This document shows, piece by piece, positions 23,101 through 32,200 of a stretch of DNA of 60,000 bases. The stretch spans positions 1,180,001 to 1,240,000 of the forward strand of contig OX442316.1 of assembly GCA_949358305.1 (NCBI GenBank). Reading direction: 5' to 3'. The position numbers were made by a program, and so were the translations under genes. Source of the DNA: Strigamia acuminata. Lineage: Eukaryota > Arthropoda > Chilopoda > Geophilomorpha > Linotaeniidae. A model generated the notes under the pieces. The model had not been told where the DNA came from and ran no database searches. It saw only the letters and a program-made list of their open reading frames with translations. Every line of letters begins with the position of its first letter. The first letter of the stretch is position 1.

Positions 23101-25019
23101 GCCCCCCAAACATCCATGTGCACTAAATCTAATACTCCCTTAGTGGAAATGGTAATTATCGGGGGAAAACTCGCCCTAGTGCTCTTAGCACGGGCACATG
23201 CGTCACAAGTGGATAATTCTTTGTTAGACAAATTGATCCCAAAAACGTCCTCGGATTCGGTTAATTTAATAATGCCTTTAGCATTATGGTGGCCCATTCT
23301 GGAATGCCACGTGTCCATACTCTGGGATATTTCTTTCTTTCTCATTTTGATCCCAGTATCCCCGCTTTTGTTAACTTTCGCAGTCGCATTAGCTTCGGGA
23401 ACAATAGCAGGAGGTGTCTGAACCTCATTCACTGTTTTCTGTAAATTAATCGCCGCAGGCGCATTCGCTTTGGTTGGCTCGCTTACTTGCGTACTCAAAT
23501 TAGATGCGGATTTTCCCATATCCGGCTTACAGAAACTTTTTAGTAAAGCTGACTTAAAATCTAAAATGGTTAGTAGCGGTTGTACAAATTTTTCATCCTT
23601 CACGGATGATTTGATTAAATCGAGGACAGCAGCTGTATCCTGTTGCGCAGTTAATGCAGCTGTGTTTACAGAATTAACCTCGACCCGGCAGTTGACTTTG
23701 TACAGCCTGTCGCTAGTCCGAACTGCCGAAATCAATGGTTCCTCGATTTTATCTTTGAAAATACTCATCTTCCCATCTTTAACAATTGTGCACAACCCAG
23801 CCTCATCGGTGCGCCCGAGCGAAATAAGGTTTTTCCGAAAATTCGGTGCGAAGAATACATTCGTCAAAGTTATTTTCCTCGTTCTTTGTCCATAGAGCGA
23901 AGTGAGGACGATGTTGCCCACACCTTCAATCTTCGATTTTCCTTCTCCTTGTAGAACGCTGAAGTTAGACAACGGTTTGAAGTTTGAAAACCAATTCCGG
24001 TTGAAGGAAAAGTGGTCGGTCGCTCCCGTGTCCACGTACCACTGTGAATCGTAGTTTCCGTGCGACACAAGAGATAAGGGCACTGTGGGCTTCTCTTCCG
24101 ACACCGCAGAATACAAAGTGTAGGGCTCATCTGTATAGGGGTCCAGTTGTGTGAGATTTGCTCTCTGTGGACCCCCTCTGCCTCGTCCTTTGCCACGGGT
24201 GCCTCCACGATTCAATTGGGCTGGCGAGCCAGCGCTGGCGGGGAAAGTCCCTTGCTGTTTCGGCGGCGATGGGCACTCCCTGGCGAAGTGTCCCGACCCA
24301 CCGCAAGTAAAACATGTTCCACGCGAAGTTCCGGGGGAATTTGGGGTTTTTCCACGAGGTTTCCATTTCCCTTTAGTATAGAAAGCGGTAGTATTGTCTG
24401 CCAATACAGGTGGGACGCCAAATTCATTGGTCTGTTCATAAAGGCGATTGTACTCGCCAAGTAAACGTTCTTTAACGTTTTTCGCTGTGAATTCCGTATC
24501 CGACCAGTGATACGCGGTCTGTTTCACAGCCTCGTATTGTGGGGGCAGAAGATCTAAATATTGGAATGCCTGGAATTCATCGGTGACCTCAATTTTAACG
24601 TCCTTCAGTTCGACGATTTTGCGGTCGACCCGCCCGGTGAAAACTAGCATTTCCTCATTATCTCGAAGTTTCATGTTGAGGAATTCACGTCGCAACCGAG
24701 CACGACGTGCCCTCGTCGTCGGTTGATAAGCGTCCTTTAGGGCTTCCCAAACTTTCGCAGCGGTGGGGCAGGCAACAGCTATCACTTGCTGCGGCTCAGC
24801 GCAACTCATGCAGATAGTGGACATTGCCTTGTCCTCTCGAGCCTTAAACTCTCGCTTCTCTTTTGCAGTGGCTGTTGCAGCCAGTGGTGGCTCAGAGCCA
24901 CTAACATGTCCCCAAACGCCGTTGTATTTGAGCAATAACTGGACCTGCACGGACCAGGTGGCATAGTTCGTGCCATCGAGCTTTTTAATATCCTTGTAAT
25001 CGTCGTGCTTTGAAGCCAT
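20172..25019 (-). CDS. Copia gag-pol polyprotein
   Basis: An intact single frame of 1615 codons encodes the capsid and all enzymes needed for retrotransposition in cytoplasmic particles. In order, numbered from the upstream ATG: a copia-type gag with KLDGTNYATW; a CCHC knuckle CFTCGGSGHFAREC (about residue 243); aspartic protease VDTGATDHF (about 337); gag-pre-integrase WHSRMGHHNAKG; integrase with DVWG, TDNGGEF and NSVAERANR giving the D-D-E set (about 643, 708, 737); a reverse transcriptase with RLVAQGFKQRPG and catalytic YVDD (about 1306); RNase H with YTDASFA and MESEFLAV. The frame could start at 25043, but the Met at 25019 (MASKHDDYKD) is the more natural start just before the gag fold. 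No frameshift separates gag from pol, as is common in copia. No inactivating lesion is seen. Confidence 0.96.
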   Translation of the reverse strand: MASKHDDYKDIKKLDGTNYATWSVQVQLLLKYNGVWGHVSGSEPPLAATATAKEKREFKAREDKAMSTICMSCAEPQQVIAVACPTAAKVWEALKDAYQPTTRARRARLRREFLNMKLRDNEEMLVFTGRVDRKIVELKDVKIEVTDEFQAFQYLDLLPPQYEAVKQTAYHWSDTEFTAKNVKERLLGEYNRLYEQTNEFGVPPVLADNTTAFYTKGKWKPRGKTPNSPGTSRGTCFTCGGSGHFARECPSPPKQQGTFPASAGSPAQLNRGGTRGKGRGRGGPQRANLTQLDPYTDEPYTLYSAVSEEKPTVPLSLVSHGNYDSQWYVDTGATDHFSFNRNWFSNFKPLSNFSVLQGEGKSKIEGVGNIVLTSLYGQRTRKITLTNVFFAPNFRKNLISLGRTDEAGLCTIVKDGKMSIFKDKIEEPLISAVRTSDRLYKVNCRVEVNSVNTAALTAQQDTAAVLDLIKSSVKDEKFVQPLLTILDFKSALLKSFCKPDMGKSASNLSTQVSEPTKANAPAAINLQKTVNEVQTPPAIVPEANATAKVNKSGDTGIKMRKKEISQSMDTWHSRMGHHNAKGIIKLTESEDVFGINLSNKELSTCDACARAKSTRASFPPIITISTKGVLDLVHMDVWGASQATSLGGANFYFILVDDYSRYMWIITMKTKGEVLGHFKRWLTEVERTTSRKVKCIKTDNGGEFISRNWDDYASKIGLKCIRTNTYSPEMNSVAERANRTIVGGVRALMLENDFPYPLWAELATTIVYLKNRFPHEGLGGKVPYTVFFGKKLSLRHIRCIGSKTFVHIPSQVRKGKLEGRAWAGALIGYAISTRGYRVWDPVRNQVFASKHVRIFEDSYWYEIGKRLQQPIKQPQGGQFKHFGDSSSDTEGDDDDSVAPIPEIVEEVQEALPPPIPPPVEPPVPKEKPPLPTTPKPVFRPELRPLVKQAIQQPAIETVEGDLVGDAGAGDNPVEEIGGAKGDNGDGENYFNVYPDDDEEVDLPPTIQARRGSGKKGKKVKDPLSLPLDMTKWRRVQSVRKAGATAGKIDVVYFSPNEDKLRSRTDVARWCDAEGYHYDPDLFDFKTLEGEEPELPFAGFCAVEPDTYEEAMRHTNKRDWEKAMKEETDIFDDRTVYKEIDKPEGELLLGSKWIYKMKRDQSGAVARYRARLVAQGFKQRPGIDFTEVFSPVVNFVLVIVFFCTLVILKGWRDVHLDIKAAYLYGDLDKVQFMEIPKGYRTAENQHKCWMLLKSLYGLHQSGRMWYQALHDRLLQLGFVPLLGLNCVYALDNDAILIFYVDDIVLFSKDDYVEECVVRWIRESFDTVDLGPVTLLLGIAFDRSGGQIRIHQRAYIEKLCKLYGVDSCLRIRVPGTPGTIIQGVTEKERVDSTFPYRNLVGSLLFLASRTRPDILFSVIVLSQYNEKHSTRHISMLLQILRYLANTSDYMINLSNCRNDNLTVYTDASFALDADKRRSFGGHIVYLGGVPIMWNCHKQSMTALSIMESEFLAVVDGVKEIIWLERLYDADIMFSINRNTPCVYADSMPAIQYAKNRIENRANKHIDVKLHFLRDWFERGTFAIKHIPGALNVADVMTKWLPKPRLNTLCEHLFVRRK

Positions 25020-26200
25020 CACGACGACACCAGGAAAATGCACAATAATAATTGGTTATGCACAGAGAGAACACAATTTCGGAATTTATTCCGCACACAC
25101 ACTTCACAGGAGCACTTAATCACACAATGCACAATTGTCTCTAGTCCCAAAAACCAAAAAGGAAGGCGAAAATACAGTTTCAACCCGGGGAATCTCAATA
25201 AGTGAGATTGGAAAACCTTGACTGGCAATCCACCAACTCTTCCGTCCGACCTCCTGGGGTCGCGGGATGGTTGGGGGCCCTGGATAAGCCCAGCCAAGAA
25301 TACAGTGCTACGTGCCCGACTGGACGTAGGGTAGCACCGAATCTAACAAGGGACCAACAACAAAAACTTAAAACTATACAGAGTTTCACGAAAGTATGCA
25401 AATAAATCAAAACAGTCTAGATGTGAAGTTGGCCAATTACGGGATCCTTGCGCCGTAATCGGTTCCCACGGTGTGTTCAACGTCGGCTTCACGTGTCGAA
25501 TTAACTCACACGCACGCCGGGGTGCTAATGTGAGGAGAAACCCTCTCAACTGGTGCACCCTGCGTGCAAAACCAGGGTTTCCTCTTGAAATCGTCGTTGC
25601 GCACGTCCGCGCCTTCGTAATTCCACGTCGGGTGTAAATCACGGCTCTTCGTGCTAAATATGGCTGTGTACGTGGACTTACACGTAAACACAGCTCCAAA
25701 ACGAATATTCACCGTCGATGGCGATGAAAAACGATCAAAATGGTCGCCACAGAACAAATCTTCGTCCTCGACGATCCTACGACAAATATCGGTCGTTTTG
25801 CGTCGAAACTCCGTCGTGTCGACGTGAATGGGCGTCGTCTCGCTGGCAATACTGATTGCCTCGGCAAAATAACGTCGTGTTGGCGTGTATCGGTTCAGAT
25901 GCACGTCTGGGCTGCGATTCGCTTCACGGCCGAATCCAAAATGGCCGCCGCAGGAGAATTTCACAACGACGTCGGAAAAAGTGCTTATTTCGCACAGAAA
26001 AATTTCGAAATAAAGCTGCTTACACACTAAAATGTCCGTAGTAATGTCCGCACACGTTGCCGATCGTTTCCAATCGATTTGGCGAAGAAAATCCGTCTGC
26101 GTCGGTCGGTTCGCGTTTGCGGCGAAGTCGGGCGACGTCTTGGCTTCGTCTCGCGTCCAAAAAGGTCGGAAATCCTTTACAAACTGGTCAGGCCGTCGAG
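25020..26200 (-). other. Long untranslated leader of copia element
   Basis: About 1.18 kb lies between the primer binding site and the gag start, long for copia. It is GC-richer than the LTR and has several short open frames on both strands. The longest, on the minus strand at 25506-26240, overlaps the primer site and part of the LTR and resembles no retroelement protein I know. A packaging or internal ribosome entry role is possible but is inference. Confidence 0.6.
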
Positions 26201-26218
26201 AACCATCCTCTGCTACCA
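26201..26218 (-). promoter_or_regulatory. Primer binding site complementary to initiator tRNA-Met
   Basis: The + strand reads AACCATCCTCTGCTACCA, which matches the 3' end including CCA of animal initiator tRNA-Met as I know it. On the element strand it is the complement, starting TGGTAGCAGAGG two bases after the 5' LTR. Drosophila copia uses an internal tRNA fragment instead, so this element primes from the full tRNA 3' end. Confidence 0.9.
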
Positions 26219-26220
26219 TA

Positions 26221-26697
26221 TAAAGCGATTTCCTGGCCAAAACATCGGTTAGAAAGGAGTTGACGAGTGTCTAAACAGGTGCGCGACACCGACATGCGTG
26301 CGCCATGTTTAATATCACATAAAAGTGTACACGCTTCGAGGCTAACAACTGCACTCGGAAAAATAGGATAAATCATTGTTGGATTTCAATGATTTGTCCT
26401 TTACATTATAAAATAAAAGCAATGACATTCATAATCGATAACTAAGCAATAATAACAATACAGGACTCGCTCTTTTGAGCAGACGATGTTATCAGCGCAT
26501 GCTGCTAAATGGAAACGTTCAACCGCGGTACAGAACCAGCATTAATAAAAATCGAGATCGATTGAACGCGACATCGAGACATTAAATAGCAGCACATTCA
26601 TTACACATATCCGGAAAGTGTGTAATGTAAATATTCACAAACTATACAATATGGCGACAAACAACCAAACACACAATATTTCCACCACAACTCAATA
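26221..26697 (-). repeat. 5' LTR of copia element (477 bp)
   Basis: It is identical by eye to the 3' LTR. It should hold promoter, transcription start and poly(A) signal; no strong TATA box is obvious. The match to the other LTR begins exactly at TAAAGCG on the + strand. Confidence 0.94.
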
Positions 26698-26702
26698 ACC
26701 CG
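26698..26702. other. Target-site duplication, right copy (ACCCG)
   Basis: ACCCG follows the LTR directly and leads into GAGTGTGGTTTTTGGGG, the satellite sequence interrupted by the insertion. Confidence 0.93.
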
Positions 26703-27060
26703 GAGTGTGGTTTTTGGGGGCGAGGGCCGTCCTCCGACCGCGCCGTGACGCGCCCCGAGTCGGATCAAGAGGCGACCCGGTCGGAAACCGAACCTCGGGG
26801 TTCCTCGAGGCGTGGTTTTTTGGGGACGGGGGGAGGGGGGGGGGGGGGGATCGGGTCGCGTGCTCCGACCGCGCCGCAACGCGATGTGGGTCGGTCACCA
26901 ACTTTTGTCAATTTTTGACAAATTTCCACGGAATTTCAGCAACATTTTACGAGACGTTTCTGCCCGACTAGACACGTTTCCGCAGGTTTTAGCAAAACAA
27001 CGTTAAATTCTGTGGAAATTTATCAAATGTTGACAAAATTCTGTGCAAGTTTTGTCAGAT
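26703..27060. repeat. Satellite sequence resuming after copia, diverged
   Basis: The right boundary sequence of the GC block (GAGTGTGGTTTTTGGGGGC) occurs here, with another diverged copy around 26812-26895, then the AT-rich monomer at about 26898-27058. The monomers TTTGTCAATTTTTGAC and TTTCTGCCCGACTAGAC are recognisable, so this is the far edge of the array. Confidence 0.8.
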
Positions 27061-27153
27061 ACTTACTTACTTACGATATAAACTCGAACGTCGTCCATCG
27101 ACACTCTCAACATTCCACCGGACATTTTCCGGAAGAGTTTGTCCCGATCGGGA

Positions 27154-27420
27154 CCACGCCTCGACGAAGCCCGGGACCCGGTTTCCGACCGGGTCGTTTT
27201 TGGCCCAAGTCACGGCGCGTCGCGGCGCTTTCGGAGCACGCGACCCGATCCCCCCCTCCCCCCGTTCTCAAAAACCACGCCTCGACGAAGCCCGGGACCC
27301 GGTTTCCGACCGGGTCGTTTTTGGCCCAAGTCACGGCGCGTCGCGGCGCGTTCGGAGCACATGAACCGATCCCCCCTCCCTCCCGTCACAAAAACCACGT
27401 TTTAGCGAAACCCTTGACCG
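27154..27420. repeat. 121 bp tandem repeat, about 2.2 copies
   Basis: CCACGCCTCGACGAAGCCC starts at 27154 and again at 27275, and a decayed third start (CCACGTTTTAGCGAAACCC) lies near 27395. The unit includes GGTTTCCGACCGGGTCG, also present in the satellite boundary (for example 2651-2667), so it derives from the same family. Confidence 0.8.
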
Positions 27421-27524
27421 GTCACAAAACCCACCGAACACCGAAAAGCAACGAACAAAACGCGCTCGGTCGCACGAACTACTCGGCCAAAACAACATCC
27501 GCAAATTCCGCATCACAGTCGCGA

Positions 27525-28187
27525 TCAACGAAACAACGTATAGGCCGCCGTAATGTTAAAAAGCGGGACCCTTTCGCCCCCGACAAAATCCGCACACATA
27601 CCCCAAGGATAAGCCATGCGCTGCGCGTTGGGACGGGTCGTCGACGCGGGTAGCCGAAAAGCTCCTGGCGGAGGTTCCGTCCATCCAGACGAAGAGGCAG
27701 ACGACTCTGCTCCGGCGGGAATCCATCCTGGATTCGCAGCTACAGTGGTAACTGGGGCACTAACAACGGAAGTATTCGCGACGATTGGCGGAACACTTGC
27801 TACGGGTGGCTGGAACACTGGCGTGTGTGGAGCCAACGGGACACTGATGACGTTAGTCGGTGGGTGTACCACTTGCGCGAGCGGGGCCAACTGGGCCACT
27901 GGAACTGTCAGCTGCGCACCTATTCCAGGAAAGACTTCCGTTGGCAATGGAGCATTTGCTTGCATGTCGGGCGGAAGACATTCCGGGTGCGAGCCAATCC
28001 AATTCAGCGCGGCCAATTGAAGCGGCGTCAGGTTGAACGTCGGCACAGGTGCAATTTGTTGCAACCTCATCAAATTCCGTTCGGCGGAACGACGCTGTTC
28101 TCCCTCCGTTGAGGTGGACGAGCTGGAGCTGGAACTTCGTCGATGCCGACGATGACTGCGTTTAGAATGATGTTTATTCGAACCCAT
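27525..28187 (-). CDS. Unrecognised Ser/Pro-rich frame, probably a spliced exon
   Basis: The minus strand encodes a protein starting MGSNKHHSKRSHRRHRR. It has a basic His/Arg N-terminus, then a serine run, then a Pro/Val/Ala-rich region. The ATG lies one base after an acceptor-like TTTATTTGTTTAG. About 600 bases upstream (28785-28790) a strong donor, GTTAC|GTAAGT, could supply a 5' leader exon. Near the other end, TTGGG|GTATGTG at about 27600 could be a donor, so the last 20-25 codons may be intronic. I do not recognise the family. A host gene exon, the gag of another retroelement, or an extra frame of the neighbouring gypsy element are all possible. It stops at the junction with satellite-derived sequence, so it may be broken. 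Confidence 0.4.
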   Translation of the reverse strand: MGSNKHHSKRSHRRHRRSSSSSSSTSTEGEQRRSAERNLMRLQQIAPVPTFNLTPLQLAALNWIGSHPECLPPDMQANAPLPTEVFPGIGAQLTVPVAQLAPLAQVVHPPTNVISVPLAPHTPVFQPPVASVPPIVANTSVVSAPVTTVAANPGWIPAGAESSASSSGWTEPPPGAFRLPASTTRPNAQRMAYPWGMCADFVGGERVPLFNITAAYTLFR

Positions 28188-28205
28188 TCTAAACAAATAA
28201 ATCAT

Positions 28206-29171
28206 TTATTAAAATAATTTTCACTTCAAACTCCCAAAATTCTTTGTATTCAAAAAAATTGTAAACTACGTTCGTAACAACTTCGTGTAAACCGAGTTAT
28301 TTATAACTTGTATCACATGGCACTTAATGACTCATGTCCCCTTGTGTTTCCGACAAGAGAATAGACTCGCCCGAAGGATTTTTTCAAAATCGCAACTTGT
28401 TGAGTTTTCTCTCGAAAATTCTTTTTAGCTATCTTTTCAATAGAAATTCTAGTTCTGAATAATTAATTATTCCATTCCACGTGTGAGTGAAAAAAAAATA
28501 AAATACCGAATAAACTTCGGTTGAGAATTTATTACGAATAAAAATTACCCAAGCCTCGACCGCGACTTAATTTAATTAGTGCTACTACGCTTAAGTTAAC
28601 AAATACTTGTTTAAATTCAAGCCATCTAATTCATTCGATAGAATAATTAATTTCCCCGCTAAATTAGCTAAGTCACGTTTATAACTACACGTGAATCTTT
28701 CCAAGTTTTAATCAAACTTTATCGGGACGCCGTATACAAGTGTTACGAATATTTTCACAACTTTTGACAAAGAATTCAAAATTTACTTACGTAACTATCG
28801 CTTTAGGAACTCCTAAATTTCTGTAACTCTCACTTAATGGATAAGTCCGTTCGTTTAAATCTTTCTCGACGTGCGAAGAAAAGGTAGAGACGAGTAGACC
28901 GGTGTCCACGTGTTGAAGTGTGTGTGTGCAATGAACCCTGGGATTTTTATCCCCTTTTAATCGGGTTCGAGGTTTAATCGCACTTCGATAATCACGTGTC
29001 TTCGTGAGAAGACGAGATCACTTGTTTCAAGTAAATCTTCGTATTTTTTAATAATAAAAAATACCTGCATATCTCAAATAAAGTCAATCAAAGAGATAAT
29101 CTATCGAAACTAATCAATTCCGATACAAATTTATATTTTAATATAAATCTGACGAAAATGTGTATTTATTA
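28206..29171. other. AT-rich region between the Ser/Pro-rich frame and the gypsy element
   Basis: There are no open frames of note. On the minus strand it holds a TATA-like box (GGATAAAAATCC, 28939-28954) followed by a CA repeat, and the splice donor at 28785-28790. Part of it may be the 3' LTR of the gypsy element, but I found no second copy on the other side. Confidence 0.5.
28939..28954 (-). promoter_or_regulatory. Candidate TATA-type core promoter
   Basis: The minus strand reads GGGGATAAAAATCCC, an A-rich TATA-like core in a palindromic setting. It lies about 150 bases upstream of a consensus splice donor and in the right orientation to drive the Ser/Pro-rich frame. This rests on position and sequence only. 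Confidence 0.3.
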
Positions 29172-29286
29172 TGTCCCCCGGTGTTGAGATTATAAATCTC
29201 TACACGAATTTAGACATGTAAATAAGCACACATCAAGTTTTAAATAAAACTTTATTAAATCCTAGGTAAACTTTGAGATTTTTATC

Positions 29287-32200
29287 TCATTGTTGGTAAG
29301 GCTTCTTAAATACTGCCGTAATATTTCGCACGAAATTTTCATCTGAATATTTCGGATTTGGAACTCGTTCTCTTCGAGGACGCGTGCTAGTTCGTTCAAC
29401 TAGTTTCTGGGGTTTACGTGGTTTGCGAGGAGGTTTCTTTAGAGGTTCTCCTCGTTCCACTGCTGCTTTCTTATCCACAGCAATTAATCGCTGTCGATGT
29501 CTATGTTTAGACTTTTCTTGTACAGATTTTTTAGTCTGTATTTGGGGCGATTCGGATAATTCCATCGGAACTTCCGTAGGAGTTTCAGGAATTATTTCCT
29601 TTTGAACAGGTGGTGACGGAAGTTCATTACTTTCGTCCATCCATTTAGGATTTTCCTGATCTGTATTTGAAGCAGTTTTCTGCCCTATTTTCCAAGTTTC
29701 AATTGGATATAACGGCGTATAAGGATATAAAGCCTTAATGTTCACTGATTTTTCTATTGAACCATCAGCAAGTTTGCGTAATTTATACGCGCTACCTGGA
29801 AGGATTTCGACAATCTCCCAAGGACCGTCCCGCTTCTCAGCAAGACCTGCGGAGATCTTTTTGTCTGCGCACGAGAGAATGTGAGTTTGTTTCCAAACTA
29901 AATCTCCAACTTCGAATTCAATAATTGTGAACTTTTGTTCGTGAATCTTACGATGTCTTTCGTAATTCAATTGAATTCTTCTGTGCATCTCTTGATGCGC
30001 TCTACGTAATATGTCAAGTAATTCTCGAACATACTTCTCAGGGTTATGCTTGTCAAATGGGTTGGCATGCCTGAGAATTCTCGGATCGAAAGGTAAGGTA
30101 ACAATTCTCCCCGTATTAAGCAACATCGGTGTCGAATTTGTTGCATCCGATTTATTATTACGAATTACAAACGCAAATTCGTCTAAATATCGCGGCCATT
30201 GGGTGTGCACATCCGTGTAAATTGCCAATAAAATCTTAATGTCCCTGTTGGCTCTCTCTGTCGGGTTAGCCTGAGCATGATAAGTGCTCGTATGAGCCGG
30301 TCGGATATGATAAGTTTCGCAATATTCATTATAAATATCTGAAACGAATTGTTTCCCATTATCACTAACAATCTTTTTTGGGTGACCCCAACGATTTGCA
30401 ACAGATCTTAATTCTTGAACGCAATTAGCGCTCGTGGCTTTGGTTAAAGCTTTAATCTCTACAAATTTAGTACAGTTGTCAATTATGACGAAGACGTACT
30501 GGTTTTGGGATCTCCCAGCTGGTTTTGGCCCCATTAAGTCCATATTAATATGTTCCCAAGGGTTGGTCATGTTATGAGGTACGTAAGGACCTGCACGCTT
30601 TTTCTGCTGATCCGGTTTGTATTGACTACAATGGGGGCAGCTTTTAACGTAATTTCTTACGCTTCGGCTCATTCCTGGCCAGTAGTAAATCAATCGAGTT
30701 TTCTCGAGAGTTTTACTCATGCCTGCGTGGCCGCTCAAGGGGTGGCCATGACAGGCGAAAAGCACTCGCTTTATGAGTGAACTGGGAACAACCGCTTTGA
30801 AGCCATTACCAGAGTCGTTGAGCTCTTCTTCAAATGAAGGATTAAAGAAAATGATCATTTGATCGCCATCATCTTCCTTTTTGTCCAAACAATAGTTTCT
30901 AACTTTGTTTTTCCATTCTTTTATTTCCGATTTCGGAATTCCGACAATTCTGTCGAATAAAAGATACTCTCGAATGCGTTTACATTCAGTGTCGACTAAC
31001 TGCGCATCAATTATTTCCCTTCTTGTAGGTGGGACTTCTTTTATCACATCAGTGAGAGCACTATACAAAGTTTCTTGTATCTCCTCCCCCTCCCTTTCTT
31101 CAGAATATTCTTTAGAATTTTCTGAAAAATGGACACGAACATTTGCTAAATATTCTGACCTTCCTGGAGCACGATTCAAAGAAATCGAAGGATTGCCGTC
31201 CCATTCTGGCCAATACTGATTTATTTCGATGGGTTCCACATGATCACGAAGAGGAATGTCTTCCTCTCCTAATGGAGCTCTTGAAAGTGCGTCTGCAACT
31301 TGGTTATAAGCACCCCTTCGAAATACAATCTTGAAAGCACCACATTGGATTCTTAAGGCCCATCGACCAAATTTTCCAGATGGCTCAGGCGTTCGCATAA
31401 GCCATTTTAATGCTTCAGCATCTGACTCGAGTGTAAAAGTACCATATTCTAAATATGGTTTAAAACGATCAATAGCCCACACGACTGCGAGGCATTCGAG
31501 TTCTGGCGTTGTGTAACGCTTCTCCGCTCCTCTCAGTACTCTGCTTGCGTAAGCTACAGGTCTGGGTGCCGTGCCCGTTTTCTTTTTGTCTTTATCTAAA
31601 AGATCAACATCTTGGCAGATGACAGCTCCTAAGCCTTCGTGGGATGCGTCAGTCATGACTACGAAAGGTTTGGACATGTCTGGTTTGTGCAGACAATTGT
31701 CGTTACAAAGCAGCGCTTTAATTTTATTAAAAGCTTCAGTTTGAGCATCTCCCCATTCAAATGGAGTTTTCTCATTCATCATACATGTGTATGGCGCAGC
31801 AATGGCTCCGTGATTAGGAACGAACTTCCTGAAGAAGTTTGTCATTCCATGAAACCGTTGAATGTCTTTAGCACATGTTGGAGTCGGAAATTTCATAATT
31901 GCAGAAATTTTATCGGGATCTCCATATAAACCGTCAGGTTTAATCCAATGTCCTAAGAACTTAAGTTCTGTTCTTCCAAAACGAGACTTCGCTTTATTGA
32001 TTGTCATATTAGCTTTATTAAGCTTTTCCAACACGTCTCGGACATGAATGAGATGTTCATCCCAAGTATTCGAATAGACAATTACGTCGTCTAAATAAAC
32101 TAACGCGTAGTTTTGCAATGCTGAGCCTAAAACGCCTTCCATCAATCGTTGGAAAGTGCAAGGAGCATTACAAAGTCCAAATGGCATTCGCACAAATTGG

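Larger units (their letters stand above)
19678..26697 (-). mobile_element. Complete Ty1/copia LTR retrotransposon, 7020 bp
   Basis: All parts are present on the minus strand: 5' LTR (26221-26697), primer binding site (26201-26218), a leader of about 1.2 kb, one long gag-pol frame (20172-25019), polypurine tract (20157-20165) and 3' LTR (19678-20154). The LTRs look identical base for base, the target duplication is perfect and the reading frame is open. Together these indicate a recent insertion and possibly a still mobile copy. The order protease, integrase, reverse transcriptase, RNase H is diagnostic for copia. Confidence 0.96.

Noticed and set aside
21285-24966. Several + strand frames within the copia element
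   Set aside because: They are antisense shadows of the gag-pol frame.
26201-26218. tRNA-Met gene
   Set aside because: Only the last 18 bases of the tRNA including the untemplated CCA are present, in the position of a primer binding site.
25506-26240. 244-codon minus-strand frame in the copia leader
   Set aside because: It overlaps the primer binding site and LTR edge, shows no known motif and has no gag-like features. It is kept as part of the leader.
27012-27653. 213-codon + strand frame across the 121 bp repeats
   Set aside because: It is mostly a translation of the GC-rich repeats (RSPGPGFRPGRF twice) and overlaps the better supported minus-strand frame.
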